55,251 bases of DNA from NCBI GenBank assembly GCA_902476645.1, contig CABSEG010000010.1:1-55251 (forward strand). The letters run 5' to 3'. This stretch comes from an uncultured Lachnospiraceae bacterium. GTDB lineage: Bacteria > Bacillota > Clostridia > Lachnospirales > Lachnospiraceae. The notes below the pieces were generated by a model. It did no database searches. It saw only the letters and a program-made list of their open reading frames with translations, and was not told where the DNA came from. The translations under genes were made by a program, and so were the position numbers. Positions 8,201 to 15,764 of this stretch are shown one piece after another (the stretch's first letter is position 1; each line of letters begins with the position of its first letter).

Positions 8201-10030
8201 GTAGGTGCAGGCCAAAGTGGTTGCTCCCGGACAGGCAATACCGGAATTCTGATAGCTGGAGCCGCCCGGTCCCTTCACAGCCGCGGGGCCGTCGTTGTCA
8301 ACCGTTGCCGGAACGCCCAAACGCTCCACGCCTGCCGTGCGGAAACCACCCTTGTAAGAAAGCTCAATCATCTCATCCAGAGTGAACTGATCCAGGAACT
8401 GATCCCAGAGCGGAGAGTTCCACAGGTCATCCTTTCCTGCCTGGTAGACATCCTGCAGCGTTATGGTTTCGTCATACTCTGCACCGATGGTGGGAACTTC
8501 CAGCCCCGTATCCTCAACCACAACCTTCTCATACTGGCTGAAGTCCACCGGCGCAGCATTACCTTCCGCATCCGGAGAGGTGGGATAGGTCCCTTCCGCA
8601 TCCTGTCTGCTTAATTTCGTCAGCCCATAGTCTGCATCTGAAAAACGATTTTCAATGGTGTTGCCGGTCGTGTCATCCTGCTTAAACACCCGATCTTCTT
8701 CCAGGGTATAGACATCGCTTCCCTCGGTGGTTCTCACATCCCGGTTAACCTTGATCTCATAATCTCCTGCTTCCATTACCCAAGCTCCCTGGGAAACGTC
8801 ATAGGAGGCCATATCTTCCGTATCAAAGGTAACCTGTACCACTTCTGATTCACCGGGAGCCAGCTCTTTTGTCTTCGCATAACCGCCAAGCTCAATTGCT
8901 GACTTTTCGATCTTGCCCGTATACGGAGCGGAAAAATAAACCTGAACCACATCCTTTCCAGCTCTGTCACCGGTATTGGTCACTTCCACTTCTGCCTTTA
9001 CCAGATCGTCATCCACTGAGATCTCGCCTACCTCCCAGTCGAAATCCGTGTAAGAAAGTCCATAGCCGAATGGATACTGTACCAGTTCATCCGCGCCTTC
9101 AAAGGTTTCAAAATAGCGGTATCCCACATATACGCCCTCTTCGTACTCTACGAAGTTACCCTGATTATCTGCATAGGAATACTTGCCGAAATTGGAATTG
9201 GAAGGATGATCCGAAATTTTATAAGTAATGGTATCTGCCAATCTTCCAGAGGGATTTACCTCTCCTGAAAGCATCTTCCCCACAGACTCCATACCAACTT
9301 CCCCGGGCGCCCAGATAATAGCTGCCGCCTGGATACTGGGATAGTCTTCCAGAAATCCCATTTCCATCACGTTGTCAATATTGAATAAAACTACAACCTT
9401 TCCAAAGGTGGTGGCTACCTTATCCACCATATCTGCCTCGATCTGGCTTAATTTCAGTACGTTTTCTGTCAAATCCGCACTCTCTGTGCCGCAACGTCCA
9501 ATCACGATCACAGCGGTGTCCGAATATGCCTTCATCTGGGCAAGCTGCTCATCTGAAAGCTCGCTGATGGGCATCTCTGCATGGGTCGGACGGCTTCCAA
9601 ATTGTCCGAAAGCTCCTCCTTCTCCCGCAAAACTCTCATCTTCCTGATTGATTTCATACCAGGCATCGTAGATATCGTACAGATCCTGATTGTAGGAGAT
9701 GCCTGCATTGGTAAGACCTTCGTAAAAATCAATCAGATGATCTTCATTGTCCACCGCAATGGCTCCGGAGCCTCCTCCTCCTAAGAACGGATCCAGGGAA
9801 CTGGTGCCAAACACATTCACTTTTGCATTCTGCTCCAGGGGCAAGGCCTGATCCTTGTTTTCCAGAAGCACAATACCCTCGGCCTCAATCTGCTTGGCAA
9901 CAACTCTTGACCCCTCCCAGGCCTCCTCATCCACCGTACCGGTAGAAGCTGCTGCCGGAAGAGCACCGCCGACGGTCATGGCTGCTGCCAACAGTACCGC
10001 CAGTGTCTGTCTTACATGTTTCCTTTTCAT
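5300..10030 (-). CDS. trimodular secreted GH3 glycosidase + CE-type esterase + FIVAR + dockerin
   Basis: A 1576-residue secreted enzyme. Order: signal peptide (1-29); GH3 C-terminal alpha/beta domain and Fn3-like domain first (~40-430); then the GH3 TIM barrel (~545-840). This is the permuted order known from some rumen beta-glucosidases. The catalytic Asp761 lies in GFVVSDY, and LKHFAVND (K682/H683), GGRNFEYYSEDP and DNDGPAA are intact. An Ig-like segment (~850-985) leads into an alpha/beta-hydrolase (~1000-1245) with WLHGAG, nucleophile Ser1116 in GGCSNGG, Asp1169 and His1216. FIVAR repeats (~1254-1510) and a two-repeat dockerin (1515-1576; DVDRDGKVDTND and DVNGDGVADTKD) close the protein. 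I infer a bifunctional beta-glycosidase/esterase that docks onto the neighbouring cohesins. The start is ATG 10030 with AAAGGGTG upstream; GTG at 10039 is possible. Exact substrates are unknown. Confidence 0.9.
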   Translation of the reverse strand: MKRKHVRQTLAVLLAAAMTVGGALPAAASTGTVDEEAWEGSRVVAKQIEAEGIVLLENKDQALPLEQNAKVNVFGTSSLDPFLGGGGSGAIAVDNEDHLIDFYEGLTNAGISYNQDLYDIYDAWYEINQEDESFAGEGGAFGQFGSRPTHAEMPISELSDEQLAQMKAYSDTAVIVIGRCGTESADLTENVLKLSQIEADMVDKVATTFGKVVVLFNIDNVMEMGFLEDYPSIQAAAIIWAPGEVGMESVGKMLSGEVNPSGRLADTITYKISDHPSNSNFGKYSYADNQGNFVEYEEGVYVGYRYFETFEGADELVQYPFGYGLSYTDFDWEVGEISVDDDLVKAEVEVTNTGDRAGKDVVQVYFSAPYTGKIEKSAIELGGYAKTKELAPGESEVVQVTFDTEDMASYDVSQGAWVMEAGDYEIKVNRDVRTTEGSDVYTLEEDRVFKQDDTTGNTIENRFSDADYGLTKLSRQDAEGTYPTSPDAEGNAAPVDFSQYEKVVVEDTGLEVPTIGAEYDETITLQDVYQAGKDDLWNSPLWDQFLDQFTLDEMIELSYKGGFRTAGVERLGVPATVDNDGPAAVKGPGGSSYQNSGIACPGATTLACTYNDELAEAMGQAVGVEAKAMGTNVWYAPGLNIHRSPRGGRNFEYYSEDPLLSGKMAAGVTRGAQSQGLIVTLKHFAVNDQEQGRERLYTWIGEQAMREIYLEPFEIGVKEGNAMGIMSSFNRIGATWAGGSKALLTDLLRGEWGFKGFVVSDYTQNWSGTMEGYFGHAIAIYAGNDTILSPDFMDGWLYPGVLEQLKGYYENDPAGFGTALRNLTKNLCYMKMHTLAFDRGTSEEVTASGSYTMLVEGFDWGPGVTKIILNLDKTVNAGSVSPEKFQVAVEKEGFFGMITSGNRTITDAYVSDSQGNQVETDSAYVTLEMSVHPDDAVSNPFFYDFMAGFNVWADPYTNAITLTEGNTLTAGDEEITSLNIELTAADMIKPLAEDFEKDTFTSNDITLSYASYAPAEDNGKNPLIIWLHGAGEGGTDPDVVLFGNPVLNLVKSDIQDIFGGAYVLTPQSPSMWMDDGSGYTQDGTSIYTETLMDLIRDYVDSNDDIDTNRIYLGGCSNGGYMTMNMIMTYPDYFTAAFPICEAYTDAWITDEMLESIKDMPIWFTHAANDPTVNPQAHTVATVERLEQMGASNVHFSFFEDVHDTSGNYDGYQYNGHWSWLYTLNNKCEEDGVTIMEWLADQTKDPKDLGNWIRFMENLSQEDYTAESWGVLADAIEAAKAVDADVAATQADRDAAIANLVTAFGGLEYGVQKTHLQVAVDTAEAILAAAQNYEDESLGALKAVIESAKELLANAGATQDAVNQMTSDVIDAIVQVVKFADVESLESLIAAVEGLNADKYTSESWAALEAAIQEAREVVADADRGEDALANAYSQISTAIRGLVMKGNKAALSAMIDKANEILADASSYTESSIRGLADALAAAEAVYNDADATQTEVSAATEELTNVVVQARLRGDVDRDGKVDTNDSAELLRYNAELSDLDAEQLDGADVNGDGVADTKDAVLILQYSAEKIAAF

Positions 10031-10134
10031 TGCTTTCACCCTTTCTTTTTCTTTATTTAAGCACCTCCCCCGACCATTCGGAAGAGTGTAACTTACGATA
10101 TCTGTTTGCGCTTTTTACAATTTATTCCTTTATT

Positions 10135-10180
10135 TTTATACTATTTTGTATATTTTACCAAGTATTACCAGTATTTTCCA
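10135..10180 (-). promoter_or_regulatory. GH3 promoter region with 10-bp-phased TTACCA boxes
   Basis: Three boxes sit at exact 10-bp steps on the plus strand: TTACCA (10155-10160), TTACCA (10165-10170) and TTTCCA (10175-10180), that is, on one face of the helix. On the minus strand a possible -10, TATAAA (10135-10140), follows them, 105 bases before the start codon, with no good -35. This fits an activator-dependent promoter. Related TTACCA boxes occur upstream of the third GH3 gene (25601-25619). The 252 bases between this gene and the cohesin gene hold otherwise only AT-rich leader and the terminator. Confidence 0.5.
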
Positions 10181-10241
10181 TGTAAATTTCTTGGATATTC
10201 TGTAATTTTTTTATGTTTCCACTATTTTTTAGTATAAAAAT

Positions 10242-10275
10242 ACCCTGAAAGAATCCATTTGGATTCCTTCAGGGT
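10242..10275 (-). terminator. intrinsic terminator of the GH3/cohesin operon
   Basis: The plus-strand segments ACCCTGAA and TTCAGGGT enclose AATCC/GGATT, giving a near-perfect ~14-bp stem with an ATTT loop. On the minus strand it is followed by TATTTTTATAC. It begins 7 bases past the stop of the anchored cohesin gene. Confidence 0.85.
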
Positions 10276-10281
10276 TTCTTA

Positions 10282-11115
10282 CTAATTCTGATCTTTTTTC
10301 TTCTTCTTTGCGATTCCCACACCGGCGGCTGCCAATACTGCCACCGCTGCCACTGCCATACCGACCGGCAGCCAAATATTTGTCTCATCCCCTGTTTTTA
10401 CCTGACTTGTCGTCTTAGAGGAACTGTTTGTCTGGCTGCTCTGGGTATTCCGGGTGTCCGTATCAGATTGATTTACAGAGTCTGACTGGCTTGTGCCTCC
10501 ATTGGAGGAAGCGGCATTGGTCTGCTTTTCACTGTCAGTTTGCTTTTGCGTATCGCTTTCTGATGTGGACTCCGAATCTTTCTGGGACTCTGACTCCTCT
10601 CCGGTCCCTGAGAGGTTTCCTCCGTTCTCGTCGCCTACCTCCAGGCTCAAAGCTTCCTCGGTAAAGTTGATATCTTCCCCATTGCAGGCTAACTCCTCCA
10701 CCTTTACCTGAATCTCAATCTTATCCCCGTTTTTCACGCCATCCTTCAGAGCAAACACCATATCCATCAGGGAACCGTTTGCGTCAAGCTCAGACGCGGA
10801 CGCAAATACCAGCAATGCCTCGCCCGGCTCTTTATTGCCCCCTTCCAGAGAATCATTAATATCTGATGTCGCGCCGCTTAATGCCGCTCCGATTTCATCG
10901 GATTGAAGCTCCAGCTGTGAGGGATCATATGTGATCCTCACCTTTCCGTTTGTGATCTTCCCGGAACCCGCGATGTTACAGGATACCTTCCATTCCTTTG
11001 CTCCTTCTGACACGCTGGCTCCCTTTATGGAAACCGTGGCGTCCTCCGCAGCCATTGCCGTAATTCCGGTGAGGCATAGCAATACAGCCATTACCAGACT
11101 AACTAGTTTTTTCAT
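10282..11115 (-). CDS. cell-surface anchored single-cohesin protein
   Basis: A 277-residue surface protein: signal peptide (1-22), one cohesin-like domain (~24-160), a Ser/Thr/Gln/Asp linker (~161-238), then VKTGD at 239-243, a hydrophobic helix (248-269) and KKKKK. This tail looks like a sortase-type sorting signal with a non-canonical VKTG motif in place of LPxTG; a simple membrane anchor is the alternative. Cohesin hallmarks include ITNGKVRITYDPSQLEL, SDINDS, LLVFASAS and GSLMDMVFAL. Cohesins bind dockerins with high affinity, and three dockerin proteins are encoded within 15 kb, so I infer it tethers them at the surface. It is the last gene of the operon behind the second cohesin gene (27-base gap) and has an AAAGGAGA ribosome binding site. 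Confidence 0.82.
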   Translation of the reverse strand: MKKLVSLVMAVLLCLTGITAMAAEDATVSIKGASVSEGAKEWKVSCNIAGSGKITNGKVRITYDPSQLELQSDEIGAALSGATSDINDSLEGGNKEPGEALLVFASASELDANGSLMDMVFALKDGVKNGDKIEIQVKVEELACNGEDINFTEEALSLEVGDENGGNLSGTGEESESQKDSESTSESDTQKQTDSEKQTNAASSNGGTSQSDSVNQSDTDTRNTQSSQTNSSSKTTSQVKTGDETNIWLPVGMAVAAVAVLAAAGVGIAKKKKKDQN

Positions 11116-11142
11116 AGGCTTGTTCTCCTTTATCCCCTGATA

Positions 11143-12210
11143 CTATTTTACTTTTACAGTCAATCTCTTGCTGTAAGGACCGTATACTTTCTTACCGCTA
11201 ATCTTCTTAAAGGAGCGGATTCTCACATAATACTTCTTTCCGGACTTACATTTGCCAATCACTTTGGAAGTAATCTTATTCTTCTTGACCGTAACCGTCT
11301 TCTTACCCTTCTTAAAGGATTTATTCAGAGCACACTGAACTTCATATCCGGTTGCCATCTTATCTCTCTTCCAGGTCAGACGAATCTTTCCCTTGCTGGG
11401 AGATGTGGCCTTTTTCACCGCGGTTTTTTTCGGAGTAATGTTGAAAGATACCTGCTTGGTACCTGTGTAGTTTCCGATTCCGGTAATCACTATCGTAGCT
11501 TTTCCAGGTTTCTTATTCTTTTTATAAGTTAATGTATAATCCTGTCCGGCTTTTAAAAGCTTTCCATCAACGCGAACCTTTACCGCAGGCTTTTTCGGCT
11601 TATTATTAAAGGTTTTGTTGGAAATCTTTCCTACTGTGGCAGCTGCGATGTCCGTCTTTGTGGACGGTGTCACATTCGTATTTCCATTGCCTCCCTGATT
11701 CGTGTTTCCTCCATCGGAAGGATTCTGGGGCTGCTGGGCTTCCCATTTGGTCGCGCCGATTGCGGGAGTGATATCGGTTCCGTTGTTGGCCATTTCCTCC
11801 ACCACAACCCTCAGATTCAGATTTTCCGGTTTAATACCGCCCACTGTTCTGAAGGTCATATCCAGGAAGCTTCCCTCTGCGGAAAATACATCCGCGGCTG
11901 CAAAGGCCACCACAATCTCCCCCTTCTGTCTGTTAAAGTCATTGATTTCAGCAGAGATATTGCTAACCACGCTTCCCTTCTGTACGGATACCAGGGTTGC
12001 CTGTCCCAATTCGTAATAAACCCGGATCTTGCCGTTGGTAATATTTCCAATCTGTGTTCCCTCACAGCTGACCTTTACCGTTCCATCAGCCTGAGGCTGC
12101 ACCCTTAAATAAACCTGAGAATTTCCCGCCGCCAAAGCCATCCCGGCTCCTGCCAGCCAAAATACCACTGCAAACATCAGCCACATCACCCGTTGTTTCT
12201 TTCTTTTCAT
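11143..12210 (-). CDS. secreted cohesin protein with basic Ig/Fn3-like C-terminus
   Basis: A 355-residue secreted protein: signal peptide (1-28), a cohesin-like domain (~30-150), a Gly/Asn/Gln linker (~155-185), an Ig-like repeat (~190-262) and an Fn3-like domain (~263-355). Its cohesin aligns by eye with that of the next gene: ITNGKIRVYYE, a Ser-rich SNISAEIND loop, VVAFAAADVFS, GSFLDMTF and the EEMANNGTDI ending. It lacks a transmembrane helix and a sorting motif, but the C-terminal half is extremely lysine-rich. I infer charge-based wall association or a bridging role. It follows the second GH3 gene by 37 bases and precedes the anchored cohesin by 27, so the three form one operon. ACAGGAGG lies before the ATG. 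Confidence 0.8.
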   Translation of the reverse strand: MKRKKQRVMWLMFAVVFWLAGAGMALAAGNSQVYLRVQPQADGTVKVSCEGTQIGNITNGKIRVYYELGQATLVSVQKGSVVSNISAEINDFNRQKGEIVVAFAAADVFSAEGSFLDMTFRTVGGIKPENLNLRVVVEEMANNGTDITPAIGATKWEAQQPQNPSDGGNTNQGGNGNTNVTPSTKTDIAAATVGKISNKTFNNKPKKPAVKVRVDGKLLKAGQDYTLTYKKNKKPGKATIVITGIGNYTGTKQVSFNITPKKTAVKKATSPSKGKIRLTWKRDKMATGYEVQCALNKSFKKGKKTVTVKKNKITSKVIGKCKSGKKYYVRIRSFKKISGKKVYGPYSKRLTVKVK

Positions 12211-12247
12211 TATTCTTTCCTCCTGTCATTTCTTTTCATTTCTGCCT

Positions 12248-15200
12248 TCATGCCGCAAATGAGGTTATCTTTTCTGCCACATACTGTAAGATCAGTGTGG
12301 TGTCTCTTGTATCCACCACACCATCCAGATTCACATCTGCTCCGGCTAATTCCTGCTCGTCCAGATCCAAGCGCTCTGCCTGGTATTGCAGCAAAATCAC
12401 CGTATCCTTGGAACTTACCACGCCATCCAGGTCCATATCCCCTTTCAGCATGGCATTCATAAAGGTCCTGGTCAGTTCCTCCGTGGCAGCTGCGATCTGC
12501 TTCTGAGACACGTATTCGTCCTCATAAACCTCCCTTGCAGCCTCCAAGGCTTCCTCCAGCCCCGCGATACTGCCTGCCACATAATCGGATGCACTGGAGA
12601 GAATTTCCTCAGCCTTTTGGATCACAAAGAGAAGCGCCTCCATATTTCCCTTCAGCTGAAGTCCCATCACAGCGCCCGCCAGTCTCGCGTATGCGTCTTT
12701 GATATCTTCCTCTCCCCGATCCGGATTCTGAAGCACATCCTTGGCATGAGCCACTGCTTCTTCAAACTCTCTGGCACTCATGGAGGTATACTTTCCGGTA
12801 TCAATCACCGTCACGGCATCGATCAAATTCTGAAGCATGAATACGTCATCATGGACGATCAGCCTCTCCATAGCTTCCATAAGCTCCTCTGCAGCCTGAT
12901 CCACCTTCTCCTGGGATGCCTTTGTCTCATCCAATACCTTCTGACCGTTTTCCAGAGCCTCCCGAAGGACAGCGATTCCATCAGGCTGATAATTCCAGTA
13001 TACCTTCAGAATTTCTTCCGCTGCGCGGACTGCAGCCTGCAGATGCTCCTTTGCGGCCCCGTATTCCAGCCCCAGATAGGCTTCCATAAGGGCCAGCCTT
13101 GCCTCGTTAATCTGCTGCTGGGACTCTGGCTGTTTTAGGACTTCTCTGGCATAATCCAGCGCCTGTAAAAGCGCTTCCCAGCTCTTCTTACTATAATCAC
13201 TCTCGTTGAGACTCTCTGAAAGGGTGATCCAGCGCTCCAGCTCGGCAGTATTTATTCCGTCCGGATTATCCCCTTTCTGAACTCTCAAATAATCCTTCAG
13301 AATTGAACTATACTTTTCCGTATAGGGAGTCAGGGTGGCCTGTTCTTCCACCTCACGGAACAAAATCGTGTTCATAAACAGCTCTAAAATATGAATCGCG
13401 CTCTTTTGCACCTCTCCAAGGTACAATTTTCCGTCTCTGTTGCCGGAGGGACTTCTGTCTATGGTCTGCACCACGTAATCCGCACTCTGCACGCATCTTA
13501 GCAGATCACTTCCCGCATGGATTGCCTCATCTGCGGGCACCTCCCCGTCTTCTTCCGTCATAACCATCCCCTGAAAGGCCCATTCTCCTCTCAGAATATC
13601 CGTACAAAGGTCGTAAGATCCGGCCCCCCACTGCCCATTGATCTTTTCTCCGGAAGCCACCACCGCCATGGGCTGAGCGGCTTTCACGGCGATTTCAAAG
13701 CCCTTCAGATAAATTTCCCGCAAAACTCGCTCAGATAGCACCCGGTTCGGTTCTGTTTGCGTGGACCCGAATCCTTTTAGTGCGACGCCAACGCCTGGAA
13801 CACTCTGCACTCCTCTGACCAGGGCTGCCCCCATCGTTCCGATTAGCAGGGGATCTTCTGAGAAACCCCCGTTGCCTCCCTTCTCTAAAGGATCGGTGCG
13901 TATGCTAAGATCCGGTTCCATCCAAAGAGCCGTCTGTTCTTCTTCCATCCACGTTCCCACCACCTGGGCAACGCTTTGCACAAGCTCCACATTCCAGGTC
14001 CGGGCCAGAAGGGCCTGAGAAGGCCACCATTCTGTATCCGTACTGTCTCTGCTCTCCTTTTCCATATCTTCAGAAGCGATCACTTCCGCCAGTTTTTCAT
14101 CCGAAAGGCCTGCCACATATGCTTCCATAGACAGGTCTCCCCGATAGACATCCGACAGGCTCGCTCCTTCTGCCACAGAAACCTCTTCGATTTTCTGATC
14201 ATACTGGTCCGCCTTGCCGCTGACCGGCAAAGTTGACGGGTCTGTTCCTTCCGGCACATAGGTGGTCACATCTTCATTTCCGTATATGGACTCATTATAT
14301 CCTTCATAATATCGGAGCCTGGAGTAGGGCAATTTTAAGACAGGCGCCTGTTCGATCTCCTGTTCTTCATCTGGATATGTAATGGGAGTTGCATCCTGAT
14401 TGCTAAGCTCCTGGTAAGAAACATCCCCGGTCAGCTCGCTGCCGAGAATCTCGGTAGCTACCGTCTTATCCAGAGAAAGAACCGCTGCCGCCTCTGTATT
14501 CCTGGAGCTGTCACCCACTCTCAGAACATAATCCCCGGCTTCCATTACGTAAGAAGCTCTTCTGCTGTCAAAAGATGCCATCTGCGCAGTGGGAAATCCC
14601 ACGGTCAGCTTCTGAGACTCACCCGGAGCCAGTAAATCCGTTTTGGCATAGGCACCCAGTTCCTGATAAGGCTGTTCTAAATCACCCTGAGGCACAGAGT
14701 AATAAAGCTGAACCACTTCCTTCCCGCTGTAACGATCACCGGTATTGGTCACCGTTACCTCTGCTTCCACCCAATTCTCATCAGCCGTTACTTCCTCCAC
14801 CTGAATAGCAAAATCCGTATAAGATTCCCCATATCCAAATTCGTAAGCCACATCCAAACCGAAGGTGTCAAAGTAGCGATACCCGGTGTAAATTCCGTCC
14901 GCTTCCTCATAGTCCTTACAATTCAGCGCCCAGGTATCTGTCAGCTTTCCTGATGGCACCACGGTGCCATTCAATACGTCCACCAAGGCTTTTGCCCCCT
15001 GTATCCCTGCATCGGACATCAAAAGCACTCCGTCCAGCTTGGAAATCTGGCGGACAAACCCGGTGTCTACCACGCCTTCCACATTCAGCACAACAATAGA
15101 ACGGGAAAAGGACTCTGCCATCTTCCGGATATTCGCCTCTTCTGTCTCTGTCAGGGAAACCTCTTCTGCCGACTGTTCCGCACCGGAAGCCCTGGAGATC

Positions 15201-15628
15201 ACATAGACGGCCACATCCGTTCCATCCCTGGCCCCATTCTCCAGATCCTTTTGAGTAAGCGCCCTCTCACCTGAATGCTGCCCCTGGTTGTCTTCCATCA
15301 CACGGTCCAGCCATTCCTTTGTCGTGATCTCATAACCGGCTTCCTCAAAGGCCTGAAGGACGCTGATGCTCCCTTCAGTTTCCTGACAGACACCGCTTCC
15401 CCACAGCGCAACGTTCCCCGAAAGTTCCAGTGGAAGCGCCTGACCTCTATTTTCCAGAAGCACCATTCCCTCTGCGGCTGCCTCTCTGGCAATCTGACTT
15501 TGGAGAAGCTCCTGATTGGACATATCGCTTTCAGTACCGGCTCCCAGAGCGCACAGGTTTGGACTTGCCACCATCGTTCCGGCCAAGGCTCCGGCCAGGA
15601 GACGCTTCTTTAACTTCCCTGCTTTCAT
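12248..15628 (-). CDS. GH3-like pseudoenzyme with FIVAR repeats and dockerin
   Basis: A 1126-residue secreted protein with the same permuted GH3 layout as its two neighbours: signal peptide (1-29), GH3 C-terminal and Fn3 domains (~45-385), a TIM-barrel-like region (~495-780), FIVAR repeats, and a dockerin (1063-1126; DMDLDGVVSSKD, DVNLDGVVDTRD). The barrel has lost its chemistry. The catalytic Asp position reads Glu692 (GMVMTEED instead of GMIMTDWG), the KH pair is K618-G619, the R-N-F-E-Y-Y motif is reduced to GGNGGFSEDP, and DGPAG is absent. The reading frame is open throughout, so it is not a decaying gene. I infer a non-catalytic structural or binding subunit. The start is ATG 15628 with GGAAGGAGG; it is the first gene of the operon with the two cohesins. 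Confidence 0.85.
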   Translation of the reverse strand: MKAGKLKKRLLAGALAGTMVASPNLCALGAGTESDMSNQELLQSQIAREAAAEGMVLLENRGQALPLELSGNVALWGSGVCQETEGSISVLQAFEEAGYEITTKEWLDRVMEDNQGQHSGERALTQKDLENGARDGTDVAVYVISRASGAEQSAEEVSLTETEEANIRKMAESFSRSIVVLNVEGVVDTGFVRQISKLDGVLLMSDAGIQGAKALVDVLNGTVVPSGKLTDTWALNCKDYEEADGIYTGYRYFDTFGLDVAYEFGYGESYTDFAIQVEEVTADENWVEAEVTVTNTGDRYSGKEVVQLYYSVPQGDLEQPYQELGAYAKTDLLAPGESQKLTVGFPTAQMASFDSRRASYVMEAGDYVLRVGDSSRNTEAAAVLSLDKTVATEILGSELTGDVSYQELSNQDATPITYPDEEQEIEQAPVLKLPYSRLRYYEGYNESIYGNEDVTTYVPEGTDPSTLPVSGKADQYDQKIEEVSVAEGASLSDVYRGDLSMEAYVAGLSDEKLAEVIASEDMEKESRDSTDTEWWPSQALLARTWNVELVQSVAQVVGTWMEEEQTALWMEPDLSIRTDPLEKGGNGGFSEDPLLIGTMGAALVRGVQSVPGVGVALKGFGSTQTEPNRVLSERVLREIYLKGFEIAVKAAQPMAVVASGEKINGQWGAGSYDLCTDILRGEWAFQGMVMTEEDGEVPADEAIHAGSDLLRCVQSADYVVQTIDRSPSGNRDGKLYLGEVQKSAIHILELFMNTILFREVEEQATLTPYTEKYSSILKDYLRVQKGDNPDGINTAELERWITLSESLNESDYSKKSWEALLQALDYAREVLKQPESQQQINEARLALMEAYLGLEYGAAKEHLQAAVRAAEEILKVYWNYQPDGIAVLREALENGQKVLDETKASQEKVDQAAEELMEAMERLIVHDDVFMLQNLIDAVTVIDTGKYTSMSAREFEEAVAHAKDVLQNPDRGEEDIKDAYARLAGAVMGLQLKGNMEALLFVIQKAEEILSSASDYVAGSIAGLEEALEAAREVYEDEYVSQKQIAAATEELTRTFMNAMLKGDMDLDGVVSSKDTVILLQYQAERLDLDEQELAGADVNLDGVVDTRDTTLILQYVAEKITSFAA

Positions 15629-15678
15629 GCTATTCCTCCTTCCGGCAATCTCCACTCAAAAATTTTTTCTCACCTTTC

Positions 15679-15752
15679 AAACGGTCAAACCCGTTTTTTC
15701 TATTCTACCAAAAAATTCTTCAAATAGCCATATAATTTTATTCGATATGGCT
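15679..15752 (-). promoter_or_regulatory. extended -10 promoter and inverted repeats before the GH3-like/cohesin operon
   Basis: On the minus strand TGGTAGAAT forms an extended -10 element (hexamer 15702-15707) with no recognisable -35. Upstream, AGCCATAT (15726-15733) and ATATGGCT (15745-15752) form an 8-bp inverted repeat; it could be an operator or the terminator of the sensor operon that stops at 15765. AAACGG/CCGTTT (15679-15696) is a second inverted repeat near the expected transcript start. Confidence 0.45.
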
Positions 15753-15764
15753 GTATTTTTTCTT

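Noticed and set aside
12386..13138. 250-codon plus-strand open frame opposite the GH3-like pseudoenzyme
   Set aside because: It is antisense to the FIVAR-coding region; long opposite frames are expected there from codon bias, and its translation is His/Leu-rich without motifs.
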